Below are positions 1-12,210 of a DNA stretch of 64,000 bases, piece by piece (within the stretch, counting starts at the first letter, position 1; every line of letters starts with the position of its first letter). Origin of the DNA: Reticulascus tulasneorum (lineage: Eukaryota; Ascomycota; Sordariomycetes; Glomerellales; Reticulascaceae); NCBI GenBank assembly GCA_001557505.1, contig LSAX01000003.1, forward strand, positions 2,976,001 through 3,040,000, given 5' to 3'. A model generated the notes under the pieces. That model was given only the letters and a program-made list of their open reading frames with translations. It ran no database searches and was not told the DNA's origin. Position numbers and translations under genes: made by a program.

Positions 1-259
1 TCAAGTCTCCAGCTACTCACCGACTTCATGATTCACTTCTTCCACCCTATGCAGCCCAGACCTCTCCCGACCCTCATCCTAAAGCAGCGACAAACACCTT
101 TGATGCCGATCAGACCAACAGATAAGCACTGATGCTGCTCCTACGTTCATCTCGCCATCACACACCATCAAGCACACCTTGGACGCACCACCAAACTCAC
201 CCAACATCACCACAGCCTGATTTTCTCACGCCGCCTCAACGACATCACCCCTGCCCATC
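1..259. promoter_or_regulatory. Upstream region of the C2H2 zinc-finger gene
   Basis: No reading frame of note is visible. The stretch just before the start codon at 260 is C/A-rich (CACC and CATCAC runs), as is common in fungal 5' leaders. It is inferred to be promoter and 5' UTR only from its position. Confidence 0.4.
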
Positions 260-1674
260 ATGTCTGATAATGTAGACAATGTCGACTTCCTAGCCAACAT
301 TGGCGTCGAGTACAACACCTACGACATGGGCTTTTGGGATCTACTTGATTCCATTGGTCCAGGCTTCGACGTTGCTGACGTAGGGTGGTCTGCTCCTGCA
401 GATGCCGCCGCCTCGTGAGACTTTTTTTTTTACTAGTTGCTAACAAAAAGGGTGTCAGGTATGTAACTTGTCCACCTGCCTCAAACCTGTCTACGGTGCC
501 CAGCCAGCAGCAGTAAGTCTCCGGTTCAATCACACATCACTAGATATGCAGCAAGCTCAAATAGCATAGGCCAATGCATATGCTCACTGGTGATCCCTTC
601 ATCGAGCAAAATGGGGTTACCGAGTTAATCCAAACACAACCCCAAGGTCTCCAACTATTGGAGTCTGTTGTTATGGACTCATCAGCACAAGATCTGGAAC
701 CGGGTGAAGATGCTGACGGCACGCTTCGATGCCGACAATGTGGCAAGTCTTTCGAGCGCTGGGGTGGGAAGCGTAATGAATACTTTCTCGAATATCACTC
801 GAAGAAGAACAATCACACGAATTTCCCTTGCGATATTGTCAGTTGCGGCAAGCTATTTATAACCGTGGCTGAACGAGACGCCCACCAGCGTCGACCTCAC
901 CACCCGAACCATGGGCAACTGGAGCAACCGCATCCTTTCGCTTGTGTGGAATGCGACAAGCAATTTAAAACCAGATCTCAGTTACAGCTGCATGGAAATG
1001 AAAGCCAGCACAGTCCATTTGCTTGTATCTGCGGCAAGAGGTTCGCGCGTCTAGATGTCCTGCATCGTCACCTAGATTCACTCGGGACTGCCCCCCCGAA
1101 ACACCCTTGCCCTTGGTGCAAAAACCATCGTGGAAAGAACGGGTTTCGGCGACGAGATCATTTACTACAACATATCAGAGGTTATCACAAGTTCGATGCC
1201 GAGGAGAAGATAGCAGATCTTCTGCCTTCCCGTCCCGGGAAGCATCGGTTGCCCCCGGTCTGTCCTCATCAGGGGTGCTCAGAACATCGTGATAAGAGTT
1301 TTAAGAGCCTTCATCCCGAGGAACAGGACAAATCCAAGCCGTTTGCAAAGCAATCAGATTACACCATACATATGAAGGAGGTCCATAACCATACTCCATT
1401 TCCCTGCAATGCTATGGGATGTGACAGGACTGGCGCAAAGGGTTATGTGAGGGAGAAGGATCTTATGAAGCATCGCAACGACAAGCACCCCGAAGAGGCG
1501 GTTCATGTACCGCAAACTCGAGATATGACGATTGAGTGCCGTTACCCCGAATGCAATCGAGAAATTCCCGCTTCGAGGATTGGGGAACATGTTGTCGAGA
1601 CACACGTAATAAGAGAAGAATTACTCGCATTTTTCAGAAAGAAATTTGAAACGGAGTGGCAAGTCAGCCAATGA
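260..1674 (+). CDS. C2H2 zinc-finger protein (multi-finger, putative transcription factor)
   Basis: Exons 260-414, 459-512 and 570-1674 give 437 residues. The second junction is strong: donor GTAAGT at 513, acceptor CATAG ending at 569, in frame with the long last exon. The first intron (415-458, GTGAGA donor, TTGCTAAC branch) is only 44 nt. About eight C2H2-like fingers run from residue ~120 to ~420, for example C-x2-C in CRQCGKSF, then FACVECDKQF, FACICGKRF and CPWCKN. Several have irregular linkers or long H spacing, a pattern seen in fungal C2H2 proteins but not diagnostic of one family. The acidic N-terminus (MSDNVDNVDFLANIG) could be an activation segment. A nuclear DNA-binding role is inferred from the fingers; targets are unknown. 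A start at 574 inside exon 3 is possible if the first exons are not used. Confidence 0.72.
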
Positions 1675-2370
1675 ATTGGATGCGACCCACAGACGACGAG
1701 GATATTAGGACACGATGTTTCCGCGTCTTTCTTTTACCTGTTTGTCTTGCCACAGACACGCTTATGATTTCCTTTCCACAGATCACCTCAACGATTCTCG
1801 ATCGTTCATTGGGTTCTACCGCAACGGCGGGTTCGAAGATTGCAGAGGAACACATTCGTTTAGCTAGAGTATTGATTGGACCGTAGTTATATAATTTCAT
1901 AGCTGATTCGTGGTTTCCATGCCTTGCTAGCTTAAGTGGGTAGTCAGACAGTTTGTTCTTTCCACATGTTGGCCAACTTGCTAAGCTCATCATATGCATT
2001 CCTTTTGCCAACTGTATGCTCACATTGACATGACCTGGACGCATCCCATGAAGTCTCCAAGAGCTGGTACAACCCATAGGCCGCTTCCCAATTCTAGCAT
2101 TACTGAGAAAACATCCTTTGACTTGATGGCACGCTAACTTGTGGGTACAAAAAGTAACCCGAGATTGTCCTGCTTCTTACATACCACTCATCGTCCCTTC
2201 AGCAAGGCAGTGTAGCGTTTAACGATATTGCAAATTCTTCTCAACTTGGGTATATATGTGGCATGCTCGCTCCATCTTTCAAAACAAAAAGACACAGCAG
2301 CCCTGTTCCTTCAATAGCCCCGATACGCCAAAGTAATGATGCTTAGCCGTAGCATAACTGGGCGGCCCCC
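1675..2370. other. Convergent intergenic region
   Basis: The 3' ends of the zinc-finger gene and the Gag1-clamp-like gene face each other here. A 137-codon open frame on the minus strand (2077-1664) has no recognisable composition or motif. I see no RNA gene. The stretch is probably the two 3' UTRs and terminators. Confidence 0.4.
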
Positions 2371-4326
2371 TCAAGCCCCAACGGCATTCTGCCTCCCCTT
2401 TGCAGTTCCGTTCCCAGCTGGATTACCATTAACATTCCCATTCGTGACAGGCGCATGATGGCCGATACCCAAGACCCTTTGCAAACTCCTCCTGATGCCC
2501 TTTCCTGCGCCTCCTTCATCTTCCTTCTCGGCCTTCTCACCCCTGTCTCCCCGCCCCAGAAAGCCGAGGCTCATCCGCCGCACCATGGCGGGTCCCTCGG
2601 TGGCCGCCTTCTTCTTCCTACGCACAATGATGAGACCCGACGGGTCTTGGACTGAGGATTTCGGCGGCCATTCACCGTCGCGCTTCCAACCAGCCACGCA
2701 GGCGCGGATCATGTCTGACAGGTTGACTGGGCAGGATGGTGTGAGGGCGTGGACGATCACCTTTTCGTAGAGGGAGATGTAGACCGCGGGAGTGATGGAT
2801 GCGCGCATAGGGTTTGCGGGAGGGAGGAGCGGCGCTGGGATGGGTAAGAGAGTCTCCACAGGGTAGGTGACTGATGAAGGCGAGGCTGTTGAGCGTGACG
2901 AGTCTTTCGACCTTTGCGCCGTTAAGTCCTTTGAGCCATCCTTCGATGGCTCTGAGCTGTCCGAGACTGCGGCGGAGGCTTCATTGCTCTGTCGCTGCGG
3001 TGGCGATTGGTGGGAAGGCGGCGGTATTGCGGCCGGTGCCGAGGATATTGAGGAACGGAAGAAGAGACGGCGGGGAGACAGGGAGGCGAACGAGGTTGTG
3101 GGGGATACGGGTTTCGTGCGGACGCGGACTGTTCTCGCGCCCGTCCATGCATTGCGTCGGGCCTCGAAGCAAGCGAGACCGTCATTCCATTGCATTTCCT
3201 CGCGCAAGGCTCGCCTCCGCTGAGTCCTCTTTTCGGCTACCGACGCTTTCACAGCAGCTCCGATGGCCTCGGGACTGTCGAACCGGAATGGGGAAAGAGA
3301 CATGGGCGGATCCTCGTCGGAGAGGTCTGATATCCATTCCATGCGGGGCTTGAAGTGCGCGTAATCCTCCGAGACGGTGCTGTACACCGACTCGGCATCA
3401 TCATCCGTGTCTCCGTCCACCTCGTCCATTGTGTCGGCCGGTCGCTCCTCGGGTTCGGTGGCGGCGACGACCACCTCTGCCTGCGCTTGTAATGCAGTCT
3501 CCACGACATCGGTGGGAGCAGCGACCACGACCTCGCCGTTCTCGGGCGGGGCTACAACTGGCGGCCAGGAGAACTGCCAGTCGATCCGCACCTTGTCGGC
3601 CAGATAGTTCTTGACGGCCTCCTTCTGCCTAGCTTTATCCTTGCTCAAGAGGTCGGCGCCATAGTCGACTATAGGTACAGCCACCGGCGGCTGGGGTATA
3701 GTGTGTCGGAGTTTCGACAAGGGTGATTTGGGAGACTTGTAGATATCTGAGAACAACATCTTGGATGACATGGACGTCTGCTTGGTAGTCGCCGCGGCAG
3801 CAACAACAGCAGCAGGAGCAGCAGCGGCAGCGGAGGCAGACGGTGCGTCGTGTGAGGGCGGCTGCAGCTGCTTTATATGAGCTTGAGCTCCCGCCGCCGT
3901 TGAATGCGGGGTGAGATGCCTGTCTGCGGGTGCGGGTGGCCTGACGGCTGGAGAGGGGTTGGCTGGAATGTCCGTGTCAATGTCAGTCGTCTCATGCTCG
4001 GGATGGGGAGGTATGTTCTAAGGGCTGGGCTGGTTCATGCATTGACTTGATAGGTGTTCCAATTTAAGGCACGGAAGTGCTTGCTTGGAAAGTGGGCTCT
4101 GGGCTGCGGAGGGACTGGGCGTATGTATGGATGGTGAGGGAGCAGGAGGAGGAGCAGGACTAGTTCAGGGAGCTGATTTGCCTTTTTTCTTACCTTCCGA
4201 GTGAGTCGCGGATTCCGCTGACTGAGCGCTTCCGTCGAAAGCTTGACTGGATGCAGCGGCGGCCGCGGCAGGGTTAGCGTCTCTGCCAGGCGCAATTGAC
4301 GCTGACGGGGATGTGGCTGGGGACAT
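2371..4326 (-). CDS. Gag1-like clamp (DUF4050) domain protein
   Basis: The main coding block is 3962-2371; a conservative start inside it is the ATG at 3771. I extend it upstream: exon 4326-4194, a 231-nt intron (GTAAGA donor, CTGAC branch, CCAG acceptor ending at 3963), then exon 3962-2371, giving 574 residues. The extension is Ala/Pro/Ser-rich. The conserved block begins with MLFSDIYKSPKSPLSKLR and LLSKDKARQKEAVKNYLADK and continues to an aromatic segment (IDWQFSWPP). Further blocks are WNDGLACFEARRNAWTG and, near the C-terminus, VYISLYEKVIVHALTP and IRACVAGWKRDGEWPP. These match my recollection of the fungal Gag1-like clamp family (DUF4050), which has no firmly known biochemical activity. 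The middle is acidic and Ser/Pro-rich and probably disordered. Family assignment is from memory of the motif pattern and is moderate; that the locus is coding is near certain. Confidence 0.7.
3963..4193 (-). other. Putative 231-nt first intron of the Gag1-like gene
   Basis: It reads GTAAGA at the 5' end (4193) and ACTGACATTGACACGGAC then ATTCCAG at the 3' end (3963). Splicing joins phase 1 to phase 1 and keeps the frame open from the ATG at 4326 through to the long downstream exon. A competing acceptor (CCCTTAG, near 4021) would need a donor of another phase. Confidence 0.5.
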
Positions 4327-4534
4327 GTCGATATATGGGACGTCAAGGTGGCAGAGAGTTCGAGAGGAGAAGCGGCCCTTGACATGACCTGGTGGTTTGC
4401 CTTTCCCCCTCCCGTTCTGCAAGTGTTTGGGAGAGATGATGGTACTCGGGCGCACACCGCAAAATGCGGGGGATGAGAGGTCTGTCGTGTGACGAGTCTC
4501 AGTCGAAGGGGGAGAAAGACCCTCCCCCGGAGCT

Positions 4535-4562
4535 CTGGCTGGCTGGCTGGCTGGCTGGCTGG
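4535..4562. repeat. (CTGG)7 tetranucleotide microsatellite
   Basis: Seven uninterrupted CTGG units, upstream of the Gag1-like gene. Non-coding; likely to vary in length between strains. Confidence 0.95.
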
Positions 4563-5181
4563 AAAGGCTGGTGGTGCAGGCCTGGCATGCGAGCTTAGTT
4601 GCTTGCTGTAAGTAGTTTGGTGAATTGAGCTAAGGTTGGGGGGACGGGATCGTGAGTCAAAGTTGACTGGGCGGCGAGCTGCAGGGTGCTTTGCATATTC
4701 GGCTGCGTGCAGGTAGGGGGGGGTGGGTGGGATGGTATGTAGAGTAGGTAGGTATATTCATACAAGAAACAGCTGATGGCAGTCGAGCCAAGGCCAGTGG
4801 CAATGAAAGAAAGAGGCTTTTTCTTCTTGTTCTTCTTTTTATTATTCCCACCTCTGGCCCAAAGTTCGGGGTTCGGGGTTTGGCCCAGCTGTACGAATGT
4901 CGATTGTTCGGACATAATGAACAGAGCATCAGTTGCGTAGTGGACCGATTGAACAGGGCGAGCAGAGCACCAATTGGATGCTGCGACCGCCTGCAACGTC
5001 CGTACGACGTTTCGCCACTTAGTTACGACCTTGGTAGTCTAGGGCGTTACCAGCGAGCAGATGGAAGACCTGGCCGGATTTGTAATATGCGTAATCTGTC
5101 CCTGCTAACTTTTCCCATGGGATCCAAAGAAGGAGGACTTGGATGAAAGGTGCGCGCGGACAGCTCCGTTTGCGGATGGAG

Positions 5182-5206
5182 ACACACACACACACACACA
5201 CACACA
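5182..5206. repeat. AC dinucleotide microsatellite (25 nt)
   Basis: An uninterrupted run of alternating A and C, followed within 40 nt by shorter ACAC and GAGA patches. Intergenic. Confidence 0.95.
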
Positions 5207-7360
5207 GACAACGCGAGAAAGGCGCGCGAGAGGAGACAGACACACACACCGAGGGACAGAGAGAGATCTATCTTTGGGTCATTGATAGATGGAGGGATGA
5301 GCCGTTTGCATATCGTATGTACACATATCCTATCACTCCACTACCCGACGACTACTTGCCTACATAGGCAGCCCCAATCCAATTACTGGGCGGTAGTTAC
5401 TATGTCAAGCCACTCTCTAAAGTAACTTAAGACCCAGCGACATATATTAAGGGATCGACCGGCCAAGTCCTGTGGGATCAATTAAGCCACTGGCTTATAC
5501 TGGGTGACTGGATTCCTGCGTACCCATAATAATAATGCATCTCGTCCGTCCCGACACACACTCACACGCTCACACTCACACCACACATCTCGAAACGATC
5601 CACTCCTCTCCCCATCGCCGCGTCAAAAATCTCCTGATCTCGCAAACCCACACCCAGCCTCTTCTAGCACCTAGCACCGCATTCCTTCCCCCTCGATAAT
5701 GCGGAGAAATGTTGGCCCCCCCGCGAAAAAAGGAACAATCAGAGCATCTTGATTTTTCCTTGGCAGCTCAGACCAGACCAGGGTGCGAGTCCAAGTGCTC
5801 TCACATGACGCCCTGCACAGCAGCACCGTGACATTTTCTAGCGGCTTTGTGGGCGGTTGGCATTGGCTCGCTTGCCCTGCCAAATCAGGCCATTCCGGGC
5901 AGGCACCACCACACCGGCCGACCTCATTTTGCTCGTGATCAGCATCTCCTCGGCCTTCTCGACTCGAGATCGAGGAGGACACCGTACGGAGTGGCTTCTG
6001 AGGACGTGCCGTACATCCGTGATCGATGTTCGATAAACGCACTTGTCCCACGTAAGACATCATCGAATCTCTTGGCACTAAGCCGTGATATAGCGAAGCT
6101 TCTGAATTACATTACATAAACGACCGCCTTCTGCTCTCCCTTTCCTGCTCGAAGGTAACTAGCCAACCAACCAACGGACGTGAACAGCCTGACTACATGA
6201 GATTTGACCAGCATCTTGCTTCGCTGGATAAACTCAAACTCTCACACGAGCGAGATTACTGCCAGATTGTCGGGGGAACCCTCCCAGGTACACTGACTGG
6301 CTTGACGACTTACGCAATGTATCCCAAGACGTGTTGCTGCTGAGCATGCTAGCAGCTTGACAAAATTGTCCGGCGTCTTATATAGCTACAACCTGGAGAG
6401 AAGATGAGGAGAGTGGCTGGGGTGAAGAAAAGGATGAGGGCGTAGCAATGCGAGCGTATACCAAGACCCGAGGACAGAGGCAAAGCCGGGAAACGCAAGA
6501 ATATCAGACACATCTGACGATGACAAGATTTCCACGTAGTTTGATCCATAGTCTCACCGGCTTGCTTCATTCCTTTGCCTTCCTGCCTCCATCCCAGAAC
6601 GAGTAGGTGTTCCTGCGCCGACCATGTGCTCGATAGGCTACAGAGAACCTACACAGAAAAACATGTCGGACCTCATCATCTTTGCTCAGGCATTTCCCGC
6701 TTTGAGGGCGAAGCGAAGAGATCATGGCTGAGATGAGATTGGGCTAAACCTGATGATCAGGCCGTCATGGCTGCTTCCGCGCTCATGTCTGGTCCCTTTC
6801 ATGTCATCCTCTTCATAGTCCAATAATTGTTCGGGCCATGCTCCTGCTACTGCATATCTAAGTGCAGTCCCTCACAAGCTGTGGCCACTCTAGAATTGTT
6901 ACATCCGCGACAAAAAGTGTCTTCTGGGATTGTATTGATATCCTGCTATCAACGTTGAGTAGCCCCAGGGGTTCTAGTTCTTCATGAGGCCGTGGCTTCG
7001 ACATTCTTCCAGCAATTAACAACACAGATAATCAAGGAGTGAGTTTTGTTTGGCCATGTCGTTAGAACAGTAGTCCCAGGGTTGCACCGAGCATCCACCA
7101 CCACTGGGCAGTCTGAGCACGGAATGGTGAGCTGTTCGACCCGTTAGATTGTTCAGTGAGTAATGTTCACGATTTGGAGAACCACTGTAGTGTATTTTTA
7201 TGACTAAAAAAGGAATTCCTGCTGAGCTTTTTGTATAGTCCAGGAGACCAAACGCCAGTATATTGCAAGCCGATATCGATTCCCAAGGAGAATTGTAAAC
7301 GGCTCCCTCCCATCTCAAACCAGGCTTCTGGCATACCAATGACCCGAGAAATAAGGTAGC

Positions 7361-8808
7361 TTAAGCAACCTCCTCTACCATCTTACCGGATGACCGCAGG
7401 GCTCCGTTGCCAGTAAATACCTTGCCGGCTGGGCCCCTGAGCATATCTTCTGGCACGCCCACTCGACTACCTTGCTTCGTGCTGACCCAACGAACAAAGA
7501 CGGAGTTCGGGTTCTGCGACTCGCCACCGGGGTATTCATCGCTGCCAGCACCGCCTCGACCTTTGCCTTTCGGGGCTTGCTTTTTTAGGAGCTTGTTGAT
7601 AGTTTCCATCTAGGCGTAGCATGTCAGTGCATGATTCCTCCGAATCAACGTTGGCTGGGAATCTTACCTTGACTTCTTCGTTGCGTTTGTCACTCAAGTT
7701 GCGTCGTCGTCGAGCCATTTCTGCTCTTCTCATCGACAGTTCCTCGGCGGTGAAGACCTTCTTGACTTGAACCTCTGTACGTGCGTTAGCACCATGATCA
7801 AATAGTGAATCGCGGAGGGCTCGCGGGTGGCGCATCCTTACCATCAGATAACTTCATGTACTCCTGCGGCTCGTCCTCGAATCGAGCTCGCTGTCGTTTT
7901 GTCATCTTGGTCATGTCGGGGGTCTCAGCCCGGCTGCCAGCATCAGGACTCTCGTCGTCGCTATCACCATCGTCTTCCTCATCTGCTTCCGCGTCGGGCT
8001 CTTGTTCCAGCTCTGGTTCATCCTCCTCCTCCTCCTCTTCTTCTTCTTCATCCTCATCGGCAACCTCAATCTCCTCTTCCTCTTCGCCTTCGGCATCGGC
8101 GATGCCGGCACCACCAACATCGATGCTCATTTCTCCAACATCATCGATGTCACTCTCAATCTCGCTGAGTTCTTCTTCATCATCGTCATCATCGTCGATG
8201 ATCCTTGATGCGATCGGCCGGCGTGGGGCACTGTATGGCTGGGACGGCTTCTTGGCCTTGGGCAGCTGGATTTTAATAGTGGGTAGCGGTGCTGGCGCGG
8301 CATCCATGTCGATGTCGCCATCAGCATCTTCCTCCCCGAGGTCGTCGTCTTCGCCTTCAGCGTCCACATCCATGTCGTCTTCTTCCCCTTCGGCGTCTTC
8401 TTCGCCCGGCTCCTCCATGTCGTCGTCGTCCTCGGCTTCAGGCTCGTCCTCTTCATCGCTATCAGACTCTACGACGTAGCTCTTCTTGGTACCGCGATTC
8501 CGCTTGCCGGCAATTATCTCGCCGCCTACAAAATTCTCGCGACTGTTCACCGCGATCTGGTTGCCCGAGGCATAGGTTCTGCGTCCGGTGGTGGCCTCGC
8601 GCAGCTTGCTCGCAGGGAGCTTGACAGTCAAGTTAAGATGATCATTACCCGGCGAAGACGGCGGGCCTCGCGAGATGGATGCTCCCGAGGTTCGACCCTC
8701 GGAGCGGCGAGATCGAGTAGACATGCTGCTTGTTCTCTCGCTATCAGCCATGTCAGTGATTGCCTCATTCGCCCTTTGGGCAGCCGAACGACGCGGTCGG
8801 GATGCCAT
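7361..8808 (-). CDS. ies2: INO80 chromatin-remodelling complex subunit Ies2 / INO80B (PAPA-1 domain)
   Basis: Exons 8808-7842, 7774-7668 and 7609-7361 give 440 residues. Introns have GTAAGG and GTAAGA donors, GCTAAC and CTGAC branches, and ACAG and CTAG acceptors. The C-terminal third carries the PAPA-1-like signature: MTKRQRARFEDEPQEYMKL, then VFTAEELSMRRAEMARRRRN, NEEVKMETINKLLKKQAPK and finally FVRWVSTKQGSRVGVPEDML. The middle (residues ~110-300) is a very long Asp/Glu-rich disordered tract, normal for this family. The N-terminus is basic and Ser-rich. Ies2 is a nuclear subunit that stimulates ATPase activity and nucleosome sliding by INO80. Splitting the conserved domain over three exons explains why no single open frame shows it whole. 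Identification rests on motif pattern and context within the protein. Confidence 0.85.
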
Positions 8809-10636
8809 GCTGGCGGTCTAGCAGCTCGCTGCGCCCGATCGGACCTGGCCTTTCCGGGGAGGGTATGGTATTGCAAGAGTAGGGGGAGGGAATTATTTCA
8901 AGTGAGATACGGAAGTGTTTTAATGGAGGTCCAGGGGGATTGATGTGGTGGGGTAGTAGAAAGATGAGTTAATGGGGAGAGGTTGAAATAAGCTTGGTGC
9001 GTAAGACTGGGCAGGCAAGGGGAGAGAGGCGGCACTGCTCAAGCCCGGATCCGTAGATGAAGCTGGGCAGGTTCAGGCTTGTAAAGACGCTTCAAAGGTT
9101 GTGGATGCGATTGGGTGGCCCTTCTAGGAATTTGTACATTGGCAACGCCCTTAGTACTTTGGGTAAGGAGGGATACTGGGCATCGGCTTCCCGCGAGCTT
9201 CCAGGCAGTGCAATGCGACGGGGGTGTTTGGACTGTCAGACGGATTTCTCCCTCCTGGCAGTATTTTTTTTTCTTCTTGTTCTTTTTGGGTAAAAGTGAT
9301 GTAGTACCGATTCGCTTGCGCTTTGTGTCGCTCGACTTTTGCGAGGCGGTGGCGATGCAATCACGGGAATGAAGATGAGACGGGAGGGGACAGGACGAGC
9401 GAAGAAGCAAGCAAACAAACGAATCGCATAACTGTGAAGGATAGGTACAAAGCAAATGGTGATGGGCAGGTTGGGTCTGCGAGTGATGCACTTACTGATT
9501 TGATACCAGACTCTGACGAGATGGGATTGGAGATGGATAGGCGAATACAGATGTACTCTACAGGTTCGGATGTACAGGTGGCTGTGGGTTGATCAAGCCA
9601 AGGCTGCAAGGCCCTGTCGGCGATTGGATCTCGTTGTCTCTGGGCCTCTACCTATTTCGCGAACGCACCTGTGGTAACGGCGAGATTGATGGCTGGTGGT
9701 ACGACCCTGGAAAGATGACTGCTACCAACCTACTATTTAGGTAGGTATCCTAGGCAAAAGCTGGCAAGGTATCATTAGCTTGTTATTCTCTTACCAGGCC
9801 TCTGCCCAGTGCCAATTGATACATACTTCTTTTTATGAAGATATCCGATCGGATCGAGTTGGGACAGCTTAAGCTGGGAGAGGAGAGTGATGCTCAGAAA
9901 CCGTGAAGACGCCTCGTTGCAGATCCAAAGGCGAGCAAGTGGCGGTGTGATGGTTTGAAATAACAATAGTAAAGAGTCAGAGATCCAATGCTACATCACG
10001 ATGTAAGAGAAATGGCCTCATATTCTGCTAGATGTAGGATGCTCCCTGGAGACGACAAAGTGAAAGTTCATCATAGATTTGTTGTTTCAGTCCCAGCTGA
10101 ACGGCGGTAAAGTAAGGTACCTAAGGTGCCAGGTTTTGACCACAAAGAAGTCGACCGTGCTCCACCGCCTGCGAACTGACCGCTAACGACCTGCCCTGAG
10201 CTTGGAAAATAAAATAGCTTGTTAGTAGTCCGTACTCCGAATCATTCTGTCCGTCGGTCCGATATCGTCATTCATGTGCAGCTACCACAACCTAAATATG
10301 CGTATTGACACAATTTCAGGAGGATTCTGATACCTTAGTCCAGAGACCTCAAGAATTGGGTGTCTTTGATGCTTGCGCTGCGCTGCCAGGCTCTTAATTA
10401 TTTCTCGGATTGGTTGCCATTGCATGCGAAGCACAGTGTCAAGAGCGTGATGACGCACTGATCGTAAAAAGGTAATGCCCGTAAGACTGCCGAGGCATGT
10501 GGAAATGCCGGACCTTACCCGTCCACCTTCATCTGTCTTTGAGCTTGCCATCTTCCCTTGAGATTTCAACCTTCCACTTCCATATCCCACTCACAAGATT
10601 TTGCCTGAAGCGCCGTTCAAGGCCCACCAAGGTACA
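8809..10636. promoter_or_regulatory. 1.8-kb divergent intergenic region between ies2 and the PEX14/17-like gene
   Basis: It separates two outward-facing genes and so should hold both promoters. Visible features are a T-rich tract near 9263-9285, a TAGGTAGGTATCCTAGG-type patch at 9737-9753 and GGTACCTAAGGTGCC at 10116-10130, both related to the recurring palindromic word found across the window. The open frames (for example 9491-9039 minus) are low-complexity and unconvincing. Confidence 0.45.
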
Positions 10637-11701
10637 ATGGGAGACTCGGACGAAACCTCAAATGCGCCGGGCATACCGGAGTGGCAGCGAGACCTACCAG
10701 CAGCCGAAGCTCCAGAGGAAAACAAGCTCGACCTCGCCCGTCGCTTTCTGGAAGACGACGAAGTCAAGAATGCCAGTAGAGAACGCAAGGTGGAGTTCTT
10801 AAAGTCAAAGGGCATCCAAGACCAGGAAATCGACCTGCTATTGGGAGATTCGATCTCACAGACGTCAGAAGATGTGCGTGCTCATCCTATCCTTTCCAGA
10901 AGCTCTGCTGACAGCCTTTGTTAGTCGAGACAGACGAAAGACCAGCCGCCAGACAGCGCCCAAACCACGATGTCACGAGACACTTCCTCCGACAAATCGC
11001 ACAGCGATCATCCCCCTGTAATAACATATCCTGAATTCCTGACCAAATCATCTCGACCGCCACCTTTATTCACTGCCAACGGCATCCTCGGTACCATCTA
11101 CGCTTTTGCCGGAGTATCTACGCTCCTCTATGGCACAAGCAAATACGTGGTTGAGCCGATGGTTGATGCTCTGACTGAAGCGCGGCATGAACTCCAAGAC
11201 ACGACAGCGCAGCACCTCGCCAAGCTCATCGAGAAGCTGGAGAGCAGCGTGTCTGAGCTGCCAGCTAAGAAGGCCGAACCCCAGTTCGATGATGCCAGCG
11301 ATATCGAAGACCCAGCAGAGCTGTTCCATCGCGATATTGGGACGCAGACGTCGGCACCAGCAAGTCCAGCGGTAGGGACAGATACTACGTCGACTGAAAC
11401 CCCATCGACGCAGCAGGCCAGGCAGCTGTCCGAACTCGTCGCGTCTATGAAATCCATCAAGGACGCATTCATCTTACAGAGTGAGGAACTGGCAGATGCC
11501 AAGACTGTCATCGATCTCTTCAAGGATGACTTGGATCAGTTGACATACCCGGCCCCTCAGGACTTCGTGGGGAGTTACTCTCTCTATGGAAACTCCCGGA
11601 AGAATGAGCCAGAAGACGAGATCAAGAAAGCAAAGGACAACATTAGACGAGTGAAGGGAGTACTTTTGAGTACAAGAAATTTTCCCGCATCAACAAGGTA
11701 G
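10637..11701 (+). CDS. pex33: Peroxisomal membrane docking protein, PEX14/17-like (Pex33 type)
   Basis: Exons 10637-10873 and 10925-11701 (51-nt intron, GTGCGT donor, CTGAC branch, TTAG acceptor) give 337 residues. Residues ~30-70 resemble the PEX14 N-terminal helical domain: LARRFLEDDEVKNASRERKV followed by EFLKSKGIQDQEIDLLLG. This domain binds PTS receptors. A predicted membrane segment (ILGTIYAFAGVSTLLYG, residue ~125-145) is followed by a coiled-coil-prone region (LTEARHELQDTTAQHLAKLI) and a second helical stretch near SELVASMKSIKDAFILQSEE. Filamentous fungi have a PEX14 paralogue or fusion (PEX14/17, Pex33) with this build, acting in the peroxisomal importer docking complex. PEX14 itself is the alternative. 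I chose the first ATG of the open stretch. Confidence 0.78.
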
Positions 11702-12210
11702 ATGTTTGATGGCTAGACACCAGTAGCAAAGTGCTATACGGTTGAGGGCCATGGAAGATACCCATATACCATAACCAGTCCACAGCTTTGCGCACTCTCA
11801 AATTATCTGTGAAGAGCTAGAGGCATTTCGCGAATTTTGTCTCAATACTCGTAGCGTCTGACCATGGCATCGGCCATGAGAAACTGCCCCATAGCGACCC
11901 GTCGATATTTGCAATTCGAACCACTTCTGTCGTCAGACACTGGCTGACATGCAAAAGACCAATATGGAAACCGAAAGCGCCACAGGAAATATTGATTTGC
12001 AGAAACATCAATCACGCAGCATTTTGTTGAGGGCAGTTGGTTTGGTGGCTTCAAACTCAGCCACCGCCATCTGTTCTTACCTGGCGAGGCTCTGGAAACT
12101 TCGTGTACATATTCCGCACGTCTAGCCGCCGAGGGGGGAGCTGGTTTTACTTCGACTTTTACTAACGCCGATGCTCTACGCGATATAATACGGTCCTCCG
12201 CTGGGTAGCA
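11702..12210. other. Intergenic region between the PEX14/17-like and CorA-like genes
   Basis: About 510 nt between two co-directional genes. No ORF of note and no obvious RNA gene. It presumably carries the terminator of the first gene and the promoter of the second. Confidence 0.4.

Larger units (their letters stand above)
4327..7360. other. 3-kb gene-free intergenic region
   Basis: It lies between the start of the Gag1-like gene and the 3' end of ies2, both on the minus strand. Open frames here (for example 6078-5671 minus and 4996-4595 minus) are short and lack familiar motifs. It contains a (CTGG)7 tract at 4535-4562, an AC dinucleotide run at 5182-5206 and a second CACACT-rich patch near 5557-5590. 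Part is likely a long 5' leader and promoter for the Gag1-like gene. A small unrecognised gene or ncRNA cannot be excluded. Confidence 0.45.

Noticed and set aside
1664..2077. 137-codon minus-strand frame after the zinc-finger gene
   Set aside because: No domain, overlaps a presumed 3' UTR, no splice partners.
4035..4457. 140-codon minus-strand frame upstream of the Gag1-like gene
   Set aside because: It overlaps the proposed exon 1 and intron in another frame and has no domain-like content.
5671..6078. 135-codon minus-strand frame in the long intergenic region
   Set aside because: No motif, no plausible splice partners and composition not different from the flanks.
7805..8479. 224-codon Ser-rich plus-strand frame
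   Set aside because: It is the antisense of the Asp/Glu-rich region of ies2; GAN codons read backwards give Ser-rich sequence.
9039..9491. 150-codon minus-strand frame
   Set aside because: Low complexity (His/Ser/Leu, KKNKKKKKY) and no recognisable motif; lies in the ies2 upstream region.
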